DNA of 64,000 nt from Streptomyces sp. MMBL 11-1 (GTDB lineage Bacteria > Actinomycetota > Actinomycetes > Streptomycetales > Streptomycetaceae). The translations under genes and the position numbers were made by a program. Below the pieces are notes generated by a model. It did no database searches. It saw only the letters and a program-made list of their open reading frames with translations, and had not been told where the DNA came from. Shown here piece by piece: positions 26,785-35,430 of the stretch (positions within the stretch are counted from its first letter, which is position 1; the number at the start of each line of letters is the position of its first letter). The stretch spans positions 62,001 through 126,000 of the forward strand of contig NZ_CP117710.1 in assembly GCF_028622875.1 (NCBI RefSeq), given 5' to 3'.

Positions 26785-27694
26785 TCATCCGTCCTTGGAG
26801 CGGATCCGTACGAACCGAGCGGTGGCGTGCCGGCCCGAGCCCTGGTGTACCTCAGCGAGCGGGCCTTCGGTGACGGCGTGGACGATGTGGCCGTCGGTGG
26901 TGCGCTCCGCTTTGCCGAGACGACCGGTGACAGCTTCGGCTACGCGTCGGGACTGCGGGGGATCCAGTCTCGGGGAGGTGATCTTGCGTGTCCCGTCGTC
27001 GAGCTCGACGATGACGGCGTGCGGGCGGGCGGTGGGCCCGACGATGCCCAGGATGCGGCCATCGACCGTTTCAGCGTGCCGACATTTGACCCAGGCCGAG
27101 CGGCGGTCCGGTCTGTACGGCGCGTCGAGCCGCTTCGCCACGATGCCCTCGATACCTACGGAGGTAAGGGAGTCCGCGATGAGTAAGGTCCTCTTCGCGG
27201 TCCTGAGTCGTCATCACCTGCTGGGCGTACGCTGCTGTGTCCCGCAGTTGGTCAAGCACGTGCTCCCAGCGCGCGGCGAGCGGCAGGGCACGGATGTCGC
27301 GTCCGCCTTCCGGAGAGGGAGTGGCGAGGCAGTCGAAGGCGACGTAGATGAGGGTGGTGCCGGCTGCTCGCCTCCGGGCTTCGGTCGACAGGAGTTCGGT
27401 GAACTCCAGGCGGCCGTGTGACCAGGCGCAGATCTCGCCGTCCAGGACGACGCCGGGCTTCAGTACGCGGCTGAGGTTCGCGGCCAGGGAGGGAAAGTCG
27501 GGGGCCAGGTCGCGGTACGAGCGGCTCTGAAGAACTGTCCGGCCGTCCAGGGCGAAGGCCACGGCGCGGAACCCGTCCATCTTGAGGGAGTACTGGAGGG
27601 GGTGGGCGTCGGGCCTGGCGGCCGTGGGAAGCTCGCGTACGGCGGTGGGGCGCATGACCTCGACGGGCGGTCGGAGGGAGCTGTGTTCGGCCAC
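26785..27694 (-). pseudogene. ATP-dependent DNA ligase, frameshifted
   Basis: The first part, from a GTG at 27694, encodes the adenylation domain with the catalytic Lys in YSLKMDGFRA, then LDGEICAW and LIYVAFDCL. Near 27188-27198 the frame moves by one base. The continuation TLLIADSLTSVGIEG, VAKRLDAPYRPDRR, AWVKCRH carries ligase motifs IV and V and an OB-like end at 26785. One inserted base (or two lost) explains it, either true decay or a sequence error. The second frame includes a rare TTA codon just after the break. An intact relative is at 43990-44997. Confidence 0.8.
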
Positions 27695-27728
27695 GTCGCC
27701 AGCCTGCCTCACGCCGAGAGCGGTCGGT

Positions 27729-28526
27729 TCACTCGGGCGCAGGACGAGAAGGGCTAGGTTCGGTCCTTTCCGGAAGGCGGGCGAAGGCTTTCCACTCGGC
27801 GCCGGCGCGCACCGGTGTGGGAGGCGGCCAGTGAACGCTGCTGCCTCCTGGTTGCAGCAGTGTCAGGTGGGGTGGTGGCTGCCTCGCTGGTGGATACATC
27901 CCGTCCGGGAGGCGGACGAACTGCGCCGCGAAGTGCCCGATCTTGAGCGTCGCGCAGTAGCTGTACTGCCCGGTGTCGTGCTCCATGCGTTCGAACGTCT
28001 GGGTGAAGAACGGCTCGCGGGTGTACTCCGTCGGCTGGTAGTTCGCGAGGGCCATGAGCATGGTCGGGCCGAGTGCCCGGTCGCGGTGGAGCCTTGCCGG
28101 GTCCGCGGGCAGTATCACTTCCTCCTCCGCTCTCGGGCGGGGTCCGAACTGGGGAGCGCGGTAGGCGACCATCAGGGTTTTCGCGGACCAGAGCGCCACG
28201 GTCGCTTGCCGGTCCGGGGTGAGCACGGTCGGCAGACCTCGGATCATCCTCGTCAGAGGATCCCGTACGTCGGTCTCGAGTCGGGACATCCAGTCGTTGT
28301 TGCACGGCTGGCATACCACCGGGGCCTGACGGCTGAATGGGCCGTCCACTTCTCGCCCTCCCCGGTACACCGTCCTGGGACTGCTGGGTGATGGGCCGTC
28401 GTACTCATTGTGGCTGCCTTGGTAGACCCGTTCCTGGGCGAGCTCGGGAAACTCCTTCCTCATCCACTTCGGGAGAACGTGCTCCTTCGTCATGCGCCCC
28501 CGGGCGCCACAGAAGATGCACGGCAT
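27729..28526 (-). CDS. HNH-type nuclease-like protein, 265 aa
   Basis: ATG at 28526 (a GTG three codons earlier is possible). The N-terminus carries CIFCG, then KEHVLPKW, and later VVCQPCNNDWM. This is the zinc-bound HNH core seen in small restriction-like nucleases. The C-terminal 170 residues are unrelated and may bind a substrate or partner. Likely DNA or RNA cleavage. It ends 34 nt before the frameshifted ligase on the same strand. No methyltransferase lies next to it, so a classic restriction pair is not evident. Confidence 0.65.
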   Translation of the reverse strand: MPCIFCGARGRMTKEHVLPKWMRKEFPELAQERVYQGSHNEYDGPSPSSPRTVYRGGREVDGPFSRQAPVVCQPCNNDWMSRLETDVRDPLTRMIRGLPTVLTPDRQATVALWSAKTLMVAYRAPQFGPRPRAEEEVILPADPARLHRDRALGPTMLMALANYQPTEYTREPFFTQTFERMEHDTGQYSYCATLKIGHFAAQFVRLPDGMYPPARQPPPHLTLLQPGGSSVHWPPPTPVRAGAEWKAFARLPERTEPSPSRPAPE

Positions 28527-28643
28527 GCAGCTCACTGTAGGGGCCGGCTCTCTGGAGAGCTGGGGGAACGGAATAGAGGGGGGACAGGGTCTGTTCGTGT
28601 CCCCGTGTTGATCCTCGTGTGAAGGGTGCCGGGCTTGGGGCCC

Positions 28644-28841
28644 TCAACTGCTGTGCCGCTGGGCCCGGTCGGGCGATTGCGGGGGATCGGACAGGCGAAC
28701 TGCGGCAAGGATGACCAGGAGGTAGTCGAGCTGTGCGTAGAGCTGGTCGAGTTCCGGATCGGTGATGGTCGACGCAGTGCGACGGGCTGCCCCCCTCATC
28801 AGGCTGTTGTGACGCGGTGAAGGCGGAATTGCATGGTTCAT
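28644..28841 (-). CDS. Small protein coupled to the DciA-like gene, 65 aa
   Basis: The ATG at 28841 overlaps the upstream stop as ATGA. The C-terminal half (ELDQLYAQLDYLLVILAAVR) is a likely amphipathic or coiled helix that could mediate pairing with another protein. Third gene of the candidate replication operon. No family recognised. Confidence 0.65.
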   Translation of the reverse strand: MNHAIPPSPRHNSLMRGAARRTASTITDPELDQLYAQLDYLLVILAAVRLSDPPQSPDRAQRHSS

Positions 28842-29647
28842 GAGAGGGCGTCCGTTCGTTCGGCCCGGGTGGCGGACCCCTGCGAGTAGCGCAGAGGGCC
28901 CGGGCGGTGGCGTTCGATGAGGTCGGCGAAGACGTGGTCGGGCTCGCGGGATCGGCTGCTGCGGGTGAGGCGTTTCGCTGCTTCTTCTACAGCTCGGTCG
29001 CGGCCCAGGTCCGGCTTGTGCGCGGCCAGGAGGGCCTTGGCCTCGTGGTACCCCTCGGGCGGTTCCGCCCGGGCAGGAGGCTCGGCAGGACGCTGGCGGG
29101 GTTGGGGCGGGGGCCCTGGGAGGTGTGGAGGTCGGCCCGCGCCGGCGCCCGTCTTCTGGAGCTTCACCGTGATGACGCGCACCACCTGGGGCACGTTCTG
29201 CTCGGTGCCCTCTGACCCACCGGACTGTGTGGAGGTGTGGAGGAACTGGTTGGCGCGTTGCATCAGTTGGGGTCCGACGAGGCGCGCTTGCGTCGCCCAG
29301 GCGGTGGAGTCTGCGGCCAGGTCGAGCTGTCCGGTGGCTTCGTCGAAGCGCACTGCGGTGACGTGGTTGACGAGCTCGGAGCCGTCTCCGCCGGCGATCT
29401 TTGCCCAGTTGTGGAGTACCGAGCCGCCGGCTGCCGGTCGTTCCCAGCCGCGCTCGGCCATCAGGCGGCCGAGAGCCGGGCCGAGAGCCATGGGGTCGCG
29501 TCCGTCGGTGCGGTTCGTGTTGCCGCGTTTGCCTGTGCGGCGGCGGGTGGCCGGTCCGCTGCGGGCTCCGTGCTGTTTGGCCCGTTCCTTGGCCGCGGCG
29601 AGGGCGACCCGGGCGAGGTCGATACCCGAGAGCTCATCGGTCGTCAT
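28838..29647 (-). CDS. DciA-like DUF721 protein (helicase-loading factor)
   Basis: The protein has 269 aa. GGAGG lies before the ATG at 29647, which overlaps the upstream stop (ATGA). The N-terminus GIDLARVALAAAKERAKQHG, the basic linker, and DGRDPMALGPALGRLMAERG with VLHNWAKIAG and STAWATQARLVGPQL closely follow the DUF721 protein encoded beside recF in Streptomyces. DciA proteins help load or activate the replicative helicase. This copy has a long Pro-rich extension and a second basic helical region (AVEEAAKRLTRSSRSREPDH). Position behind a Rep-like gene suggests plasmid replication. Confidence 0.82.
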   Translation of the reverse strand: MTTDELSGIDLARVALAAAKERAKQHGARSGPATRRRTGKRGNTNRTDGRDPMALGPALGRLMAERGWERPAAGGSVLHNWAKIAGGDGSELVNHVTAVRFDEATGQLDLAADSTAWATQARLVGPQLMQRANQFLHTSTQSGGSEGTEQNVPQVVRVITVKLQKTGAGAGRPPHLPGPPPQPRQRPAEPPARAEPPEGYHEAKALLAAHKPDLGRDRAVEEAAKRLTRSSRSREPDHVFADLIERHRPGPLRYSQGSATRAERTDALS

Positions 29648-31029
29648 GCGTGCCTCCACTGGGTGTGCAGCACGAGGCGGGCGGTGCCGCGCAGGCGCTG
29701 GAGCTGGTCGACCACGTGATGGGTGAACAGGCGGCGGGCGTAGGGCTCACCGCACTCGGCGATGGTGGTGCGGATCAGTCCCGGGTCCTTCAGGGCGGCG
29801 GCTCTGAGGTCGACGATCTCGTCCCGGGTCAGCTGGTCCAGATCGGCCATCCCGTGTTCGCCTCCTTCGAACGCCGCGACAGCCGGGCCTTCGTGGGCGG
29901 TTACCTGCATCTGCGCGAAGACCTCGTCGACCTGGCGGGCGACCGATCGGCTGGCGGGAGCCTGCCACTCCCCCGACCAGTCGGCGTGCCGGTCCCTCGT
30001 CGCTCGGCGGGACTCGCGCCACCAGTCCACGATGTTCTGCCGCTTGGCTTCGGTGTCGTAGAGCAGGTGCGCCCCGTTGAGCCGGGTGGCGAGGAAGCCG
30101 GAGGGGCGGCTCACGTGCAGGGGCGGGGCCTGCTGGCTGATGACGGCGACGACCTCGGCGGCGGTCCAGCCGGCGTCCGCCACGTGGCGGACGATCCAGG
30201 CGATGCGGGGGACGGCCGCCCGATGGAGCCAAGGCAGCTGCTGGACGAGCTGGTGGGCGAGCTGGTGGCGGCGTCCGACGGCGTTGAGCTTCTGTCGCCG
30301 GGGGTTGGGCCTCTTCGGGGAGGGAGACTTGTGCTTCCCGGTTCCGAGCTTGCTCTCAGGGGGGAGCGAAGTATCACCGGCAGAAGAAGACGTAGAAGTA
30401 CTTACCCCCCTTGGGGTGCAAGAAGGCGGTGCTGAAGTAGGCGGCACCGGCGACCGGTTGGGGCTCTTTGTCGGATTTCGCTTGAGGCTTCGCCGGGCCT
30501 TCTTCCCCAGCCGGGCCATGAGGGCGCGGTGGGGTTCAGCGATGCCGTGGACGGCACGGATGTAGTCCGTCGAGGGACCTGTGCGCAGGCCGAGGGCGTC
30601 GTCGAACCTGCGGGGGACGGTGCGGGCGAACTCCGAGGCGCGGCCGCCGATTCCGCTGATGCGGGTTCCCTTGGCGAGGTAGGTGAGCAGGCCCGCTTCA
30701 CGGAGGAGGCCGAGGTGGTACTGGACCGTCCGCTCGGAGACGTTCAGCCAGGCCGCGAGGGTGTCTACTCCGGGGCGGCACTCCTTGAGGCGGGCCAGCA
30801 CGACGGCCAGGCGCATCGTGGTACGTCCGATCCGCGTAGGCCCGTGGGCGCGGCCGCGCAGGCGGGGGCCGTGGTCGTGGAACCAGTGGACGGCCTGCAT
30901 CCACGCGTAGGCGTCGGGGGCGAGCCGGCCCGTGGTATGGGCAATCCACTGGGCCGCCTCGGGCACGAACTGTTCGCCGTCCGGTGCGGCGAGCAGGGCC
31001 TTCGAGGGAGGTGGGGCGGGCGTGGGCAC
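29644..31029 (-). CDS. Winged-helix Rep-like protein, candidate replication initiator
   Basis: The protein has 461 aa. GTG at 31029 after AGGAA. A winged HTH is clear at about residues 88-115 (TLAAWLNVSERTVQYHLGLL). The middle is low-complexity Ser/Pro/Lys. The C-terminal half is helical, with QLAHQLVQQLPWLHRA and VAVISQQAPPLHVSRP. This architecture, with a linker between a DNA-binding head and a helical tail, occurs in replication initiators of Streptomyces linear plasmids. Tight overlap with a DciA-like gene supports the call. A transcriptional regulator is the alternative. No iterons were seen. Confidence 0.6.
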   Translation of the reverse strand: MPTPAPPPSKALLAAPDGEQFVPEAAQWIAHTTGRLAPDAYAWMQAVHWFHDHGPRLRGRAHGPTRIGRTTMRLAVVLARLKECRPGVDTLAAWLNVSERTVQYHLGLLREAGLLTYLAKGTRISGIGGRASEFARTVPRRFDDALGLRTGPSTDYIRAVHGIAEPHRALMARLGKKARRSLKRNPTKSPNRSPVPPTSAPPSCTPRGVSTSTSSSAGDTSLPPESKLGTGKHKSPSPKRPNPRRQKLNAVGRRHQLAHQLVQQLPWLHRAAVPRIAWIVRHVADAGWTAAEVVAVISQQAPPLHVSRPSGFLATRLNGAHLLYDTEAKRQNIVDWWRESRRATRDRHADWSGEWQAPASRSVARQVDEVFAQMQVTAHEGPAVAAFEGGEHGMADLDQLTRDEIVDLRAAALKDPGLIRTTIAECGEPYARRLFTHHVVDQLQRLRGTARLVLHTQWRHA

Positions 31030-31117
31030 GGTGGTTCCTGGCGGGTTTCGGGTGTGGCGGAGTAGACCCGTGGCGTCACGGGCCTGGGATGGGCGGCGGC
31101 GCTGGGTGCGCTGCGAT

Positions 31118-31633
31118 TCAGCAGTCGATCGAGAAGGTCATCTGCAGCGGCTCGGCGGCGGGCCGCTCGGCTGATTCGTCGGTCGCCATGGCTCGCTGCT
31201 GATCAGCGGACCTCGGGCGGGCCGGAGAGCGGCACACGATGCGCGGGGCTGCGGGGCTTCGCGCTTCCTCGGCTACGAGGCGCGCCAGGCGCTGGACTTC
31301 CCGGTGCGAGAGCTTGGTGGAGTGGCGGACTCGGAGGCGTGAGGCGCCGTGGGTGAGCATCTCGATGGCGATGAGCTCGGCTCGGGCGCGGCTGACGTTG
31401 TAGACGGGCCAGAGTCGCGCAGGCTGGATGGTGACCTTGTCGCTGGTCTCCTCCAGTTCCTCCAACGCCTCCGGGTCCCCCAGTTCCGCCAGTTCGTCCA
31501 GTTCTTCCTCGGGCTGAGGCTCTGTGCCGCTCCTGCGGGCTTTGCTGGTGCGGTGCCGCGTCGGCTGGATGGTGCCGCGGGTGCTGTTCTCCTCCGGTTC
31601 CTGCTCGTTGCGTGCAACGTCCGTTTCGTTCAT
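31118..31633 (-). CDS. Hypothetical protein coupled to sortase, 171 aa
   Basis: The ATG at 31633 overlaps the sortase stop (TGATG). The first half is acidic and low-complexity (EEELDELAELGDPEALEELE). The second half is basic, with LSHREVQRLARLVAEEARS, possibly helix-turn-helix. There is no signal peptide, so unlike the sortase it is likely cytoplasmic. It lies 88 nt before the Rep-like gene on the same strand and could regulate that operon. Not recognised. Confidence 0.6.
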   Translation of the reverse strand: MNETDVARNEQEPEENSTRGTIQPTRHRTSKARRSGTEPQPEEELDELAELGDPEALEELEETSDKVTIQPARLWPVYNVSRARAELIAIEMLTHGASRLRVRHSTKLSHREVQRLARLVAEEARSPAAPRIVCRSPARPRSADQQRAMATDESAERPAAEPLQMTFSIDC

Positions 31634-32466
31634 CAAGCACCGCCCCTGCCCGAGACGAGATCCGCCTCGACGACGACTCGCTTGGAGTGGCCGTTGGCCG
31701 GCCAGCACGTCACGAGGGTGAGCTTGGCCTTGGTGGGGGTCGCCTTCGGCTGACCGGGGACCTGGGCGATCACGTTCACATCGGCCGGTGCGACGGTGCG
31801 GACGCGGATGACCTTGTAGGTGTAGGTGATGCGGTTGGCGGTGGTCACCGTGATCGCGGTGCCGGGGGTGATGCGGTCGATGTCGCGGAAGGCCGGATCT
31901 GCGACACCGGACCGATGGCCGGCAAGCGCGAAGTTGCCGACCTGTCCGGGCTGTTCGGTGCCGGGGAAGTGGCCGACACCGGCGCGGAGCTGCCGGTCAT
32001 CGATGCCGTCGTAGATCGGCTGGGCCCAGGTCGGGCCGAGCTTGGGGATGCGCAGCACTTCGGTGATCTGGCCTCCGGGGCCGCGGCCGTTGTCCCCGCC
32101 CACAGCGTGATCGCCGCCAGCGGCGGGGTTGCCGCTCTGCCAGTCGGCCAGGGTGCGGCTGGCACTCTCGCGAGCGGCGCCGGTGTGGTCGGGGGGCTTC
32201 GGGCCGCGGGTGGGGGCGCTGGAGGAGATCAGCGGGTCCGGTGCAGAAGGGGTGGTTGGCTGCACGGTTGCGGTGGCGGAGGGCCGCGGGGTGTCAGCGG
32301 TCGGCTGGTCGGCCCCGTTGCCGCTCTGGGCGATCATGAGCGCGGTGAAGGTGAGGGCTGTCGCGGTTACGCCCGCGGCAGCGGTGATCACCTGCCGGCG
32401 GCTGGGACGGTCGGGGTCCTGGGTGGCTTCGTCGTCGGAACGGGGTGTGCTGGCCGAGCGGCGCAT
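31633..32466 (-). CDS. Sortase (class D/E-like transpeptidase)
   Basis: The protein has 277 aa; ATG at 32466 with AGGA 6 nt before it. A signal anchor lies near residues 27-48 after a basic start. A Pro/Ser/Thr-rich linker precedes the catalytic beta-barrel from about residue 130. Catalytic residues are all present: His in FALAGHRS, Cys in LTLVTCWP and Arg in HSKRVVVEA. Sortases cut an LPxTG or LAxTG signal and attach the protein to the cell wall. The gene directly upstream encodes a protein ending in LPQTGA, its likely substrate. Confidence 0.9.
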   Translation of the reverse strand: MRRSASTPRSDDEATQDPDRPSRRQVITAAAGVTATALTFTALMIAQSGNGADQPTADTPRPSATATVQPTTPSAPDPLISSSAPTRGPKPPDHTGAARESASRTLADWQSGNPAAGGDHAVGGDNGRGPGGQITEVLRIPKLGPTWAQPIYDGIDDRQLRAGVGHFPGTEQPGQVGNFALAGHRSGVADPAFRDIDRITPGTAITVTTANRITYTYKVIRVRTVAPADVNVIAQVPGQPKATPTKAKLTLVTCWPANGHSKRVVVEADLVSGRGGA

Positions 32467-32582
32467 GGGCATTCCTGCGGGTGAGTGCGGCGAGGGTGCC
32501 GGTGGGCCGCGGTGGGGCGGGCTGTGAGCCGCCGCCACCGCAGCCTCCGGGTCCGCGGAGGTTGATGCCGCGAGTGATGTGG

Positions 32583-33830
32583 TCAGGCGCCGGTCTGCGG
32601 GAGGACCGGGATGGTGACCGGCCTGGGCTTCGGCTTGGGCTGCTCGGGGATCTTGACGTCCGTGACAGTGACGGCAGTCGTCTCACCGTCGGCGACCGTG
32701 GCCTTCTGGTCGGCCGCGAGCTGGTAGCCCTCCACGGCCGTCGCCTCGTGCACGACGTAGGTGCCCGGCTCGAGGCCGGTGACCTTCCAGAGGCCGGCAG
32801 CGTCGGTCTTCCCGGAGGCGACCGTCTTGCCGGAGGGGTCCTTGACTTCGAACTGCACCCCGGCGAGGGGCTTCTTGGTGTCGGACGCGGTCTTGGTGAC
32901 GGTCAGGCCGCCTTCGAGACCTTCGGCTGTCAGCTGTACCTCGGCCTCGGCGGATGAGGAGCCACCGGCGAGCAGGAGCCGCTGGGCCTTCGCGTCGTTG
33001 GGGGCGAGAGCTCGCAGCTGCGTGGCGGGGAGCGACTTGGCCAGGGCCTTGAAGTCGACCTTGCCGTCCTTGGCCGGGGTGATGGTCGCCGTGGCGACAC
33101 CGTCGGCGTTGGTGGTCACGCTGGCGGCACCCGCGGCGGCGCCGGAGACGTCGAGGTCGAGCTGGACGCCCGGGACCTTACGGCCCGAGGCGGCGGTGAC
33201 ATCGAGGGTGACCGAAGCCTTCTGCCCTGCCTTGAGGGGGCCGTCGACCGGCTGAATGTTGACCTTGTAGGGGCCGGCGAAGAGCTTCGCCTCGTTGAGG
33301 TAACCGGTGGCCCACTTCTTGGCGCCCGGCGAGACGTTGGGATAGCCCAGGCGCTCGAGAGCGCGCTTGCCGTCAGGCAGGGCGTAGGTGGATCCCGCCT
33401 CGAGATAGGTGTAGAGGACCGCGTCCACGGCTGCGGCCTGCTCGTCGCTGGCGGTCTGTCCGTACTTGGACAGGACGTATGCCGCACGTGCCAGGTCTTC
33501 GGGCGAGGCCGACTTGCCGGTTGCCTTGGAGGTCCAGGCGGTGACGGGCTGAGGAGCACCATAGCCGCCGGCCGCGTCGGGCCCGGCCAGTTCCGGGTCT
33601 CCGCAGTAGGCGAGGCCGTCGACTCCGGTGACCTTGTAGCCGCCGATGTGGGACGTGTCCGGATTGCCGGAGCTGTCCGGTATCAGGTACCCCGGTCCCC
33701 ACTTGTCCGCGGCGCTCGCGTGCGGCGCCAGCAGGATGCTCGCACCCAGCGCCACCGCCGTGCCAAGTACGAGCGGATACCGATTGCGGTGGAGGGCGTG
33801 CGAACGGGGTCGGGTTGATGCAAGACTCAT
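32583..33830 (-). CDS. Secreted prealbumin-fold surface protein ending in LPQTGA
   Basis: The protein has 415 aa; ATG at 33830 after GGAGA. Signal peptide residues 1-40, cleaved after ASA. The N-terminal domain has GLAYCGDPELAGP and a helical part, like actinobacterial thioester/Cys domains of surface proteins. A beta-rich region at about 205-275 and a SpaA/prealbumin-like domain (GLTVTKTASDTKKPLAGVQF, about 303-395) follow. A Lys/Pro linker leads to LPQTGA as the very last residues. The hydrophobic stretch and basic tail that normally hold a sortase substrate in the membrane are missing, although a sortase gene follows. The stop is clean and a weak hairpin lies after it. Confidence 0.85.
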   Translation of the reverse strand: MSLASTRPRSHALHRNRYPLVLGTAVALGASILLAPHASAADKWGPGYLIPDSSGNPDTSHIGGYKVTGVDGLAYCGDPELAGPDAAGGYGAPQPVTAWTSKATGKSASPEDLARAAYVLSKYGQTASDEQAAAVDAVLYTYLEAGSTYALPDGKRALERLGYPNVSPGAKKWATGYLNEAKLFAGPYKVNIQPVDGPLKAGQKASVTLDVTAASGRKVPGVQLDLDVSGAAAGAASVTTNADGVATATITPAKDGKVDFKALAKSLPATQLRALAPNDAKAQRLLLAGGSSSAEAEVQLTAEGLEGGLTVTKTASDTKKPLAGVQFEVKDPSGKTVASGKTDAAGLWKVTGLEPGTYVVHEATAVEGYQLAADQKATVADGETTAVTVTDVKIPEQPKPKPRPVTIPVLPQTGA

Positions 33831-33980
33831 CCAGGTCTCCGTATCGGGGATACACACCGGGCCCGGCCATCAGGTTGTCGAGGCCATATCGTGGCCGGGC
33901 CCGGTGAGCCGCCTTCGTGAAGGCGAGTGGTTCAAAGACGAACAATCGGGGCATAACGCTTAGGGTGAACTTCAACCACG

Positions 33981-34013
33981 ATCGCTGAACGGAAGTTATC
34001 GCCTTCCAGCGAT
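33981..34013. promoter_or_regulatory. Inverted repeat between the surface-protein and XRE genes
   Basis: ATCGCTG and CAGCGAT flank an inner GGAAG/CTTCC pair in the 243-nt divergent region. A smaller GTTC/GAAC repeat lies near 33930-33945. Likely operator of the XRE regulator or of the sortase-substrate gene. Confidence 0.45.
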
Positions 34014-34073
34014 TCGATCAAGTGTCTTAGAGTGGCTTTCACCCGCCCCTGTGCCCTTGCCTGGAGTTCCCGC

Positions 34074-34949
34074 ATGCCTGAACGTGTCTTCAACGCCGAG
34101 AAGTTCCATACGGAGCGTCGGCGAAAAGGGCTGAAGCAGCCGGCGGCTGCCGCGTTCCTTGGCGTGAGCCCGAACCAGGTGTCGCGCTACGAGCGAGGCC
34201 TCCTGCAGCCACCGCCGGAGAAGCTGCCCGCGGCGGCCGCCTTGGTGAGCCTTCCGCTGGACGACCTCGCACCGAGGCACGGGCTCCCCGATCTGCGGGA
34301 CCTGAGGTGCGACGCCGGCCTGCAGCAACGGGACACCCCGAAGATCATCGGTACGAAGTCGGCCGTCTCGGTGGGCGCGGCGGAGAAGGGACTCCGCCGG
34401 CTTCACCCGGACTTCGTGGCCCCGCTCGCGGAGGCGTACGGCGTCTCGGTCGCGGAGCTCGAAGCGGCGCAGGAACGCAGTTTCGGCAAATCCGTTCCGG
34501 ATGTGCGCCGTGGAGCGCCCTCGCCGGCGGGCGCGCCGGGAGCACCGCGGACCCTCGCGGAGAAGATCACCTATCTCCTCGACCAGACGTACGCCGCCGG
34601 AAGTCGTCCGACCGATGCCGAGCTCGCCCGGAAGGGCAACGCGAAGGTGGGCGGGATCCTGCTCAGCGACGACCTCGTCCGCAGGCTGCGTACCGGGGAG
34701 GCGGACACCGACGATGCAGATGTCCTGGGCGCCCTGGCGGCGGCCATGGACGCGCCGCCGGTCTTCTTCACCAGCGATAGCCCCGAGGAAGCGGCGCGAA
34801 TCGTCGCCGGCATCCGCACTGTGGCGCTGGGTGTGATGGCGGCACGAGGCGCTGGGGAGCGTCCGCTGAACGACGAGTGGCTCGACTTCATCGCCTCGTC
34901 GATCCAGGACATCATCGGTGATCAGGGCGGACCGCCGGAGAAGGCGTAG
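34074..34949 (+). CDS. XRE-family transcriptional regulator, 291 aa
   Basis: The ATG at 34074 has GGAG 7 nt before it; the longer frame is not favoured. HTH at about residues 8-60: RRRKGLKQPAAAAFLGVSPN followed by QVSRYERG. A second HTH-like section lies around residues 75-135 (GAAEKGLRRLHPDFVAPLAE), and the C-terminal 130 residues include a third helical domain. Such proteins in Streptomyces are often encoded near ImmA/IrrE-type proteases, one of which lies at 36701-37321, so cleavage-controlled repression is plausible. Confidence 0.8.
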   Translation: MPERVFNAEKFHTERRRKGLKQPAAAAFLGVSPNQVSRYERGLLQPPPEKLPAAAALVSLPLDDLAPRHGLPDLRDLRCDAGLQQRDTPKIIGTKSAVSVGAAEKGLRRLHPDFVAPLAEAYGVSVAELEAAQERSFGKSVPDVRRGAPSPAGAPGAPRTLAEKITYLLDQTYAAGSRPTDAELARKGNAKVGGILLSDDLVRRLRTGEADTDDADVLGALAAAMDAPPVFFTSDSPEEAARIVAGIRTVALGVMAARGAGERPLNDEWLDFIASSIQDIIGDQGGPPEKA

Positions 34950-34963
34950 CCCGCGAGCGCGGT

Positions 34964-35413
34964 TCATCGCGCACCGATCCGGATGGTCCGGCGCTCACGC
35001 AGGGCCAGGAGCGCGCTGTCCCACATCGGTCGCGCGAAAGGTGCGACGTCCTGATCGGTGAGATCGCTGGGGTTGACGAAGCGGAAGGCCCGCAACTCGT
35101 CCTCCTGGAGCCGGATGTCGTTGTGGCGGTGGGCGGAGACGACACCGCCGTCGAAGATGAAGTACTCGTGCGGCTGCCCCTCCGGCACCGGAATGGTCGC
35201 GTGGACCAGGAGCAGGCCGATGTCCAGGTCGAGGTTCAGCTCTTCGAGGACCTCGCGCCGGCAAGTCTCGCGGGGGCCCTCGTTCTCCTCGGCGTGGCCG
35301 CCGGGCAGGTTCCAGTAGGGCTTGTAGACGGGGTCGACGATCAGCACCCGTCCCTCCTCGTCGCGGATGACGGCTCCGGCCGACACAGAGGAACGGCGAC
35401 CGTTCTGTTCCAT
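34964..35413 (-). CDS. NUDIX hydrolase
   Basis: The protein has 149 aa from the ATG at 35413 (GGAG 7 nt before). A GTG at 35434, overlapping the upstream stop as GTGA, would add 7 residues. The NUDIX box is complete: GGHAEENEGPRETCRREVLE followed by EL. The family hydrolyses nucleoside diphosphates linked to another moiety. Substrate unknown. Last gene of an operon with the MAB_1171c-like and protease-like genes, and convergent with the XRE gene. Confidence 0.88.
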   Translation of the reverse strand: MEQNGRRSSVSAGAVIRDEEGRVLIVDPVYKPYWNLPGGHAEENEGPRETCRREVLEELNLDLDIGLLLVHATIPVPEGQPHEYFIFDGGVVSAHRHNDIRLQEDELRAFRFVNPSDLTDQDVAPFARPMWDSALLALRERRTIRIGAR

Positions 35414-35430
35414 AGGGATGCTCCCGATAT

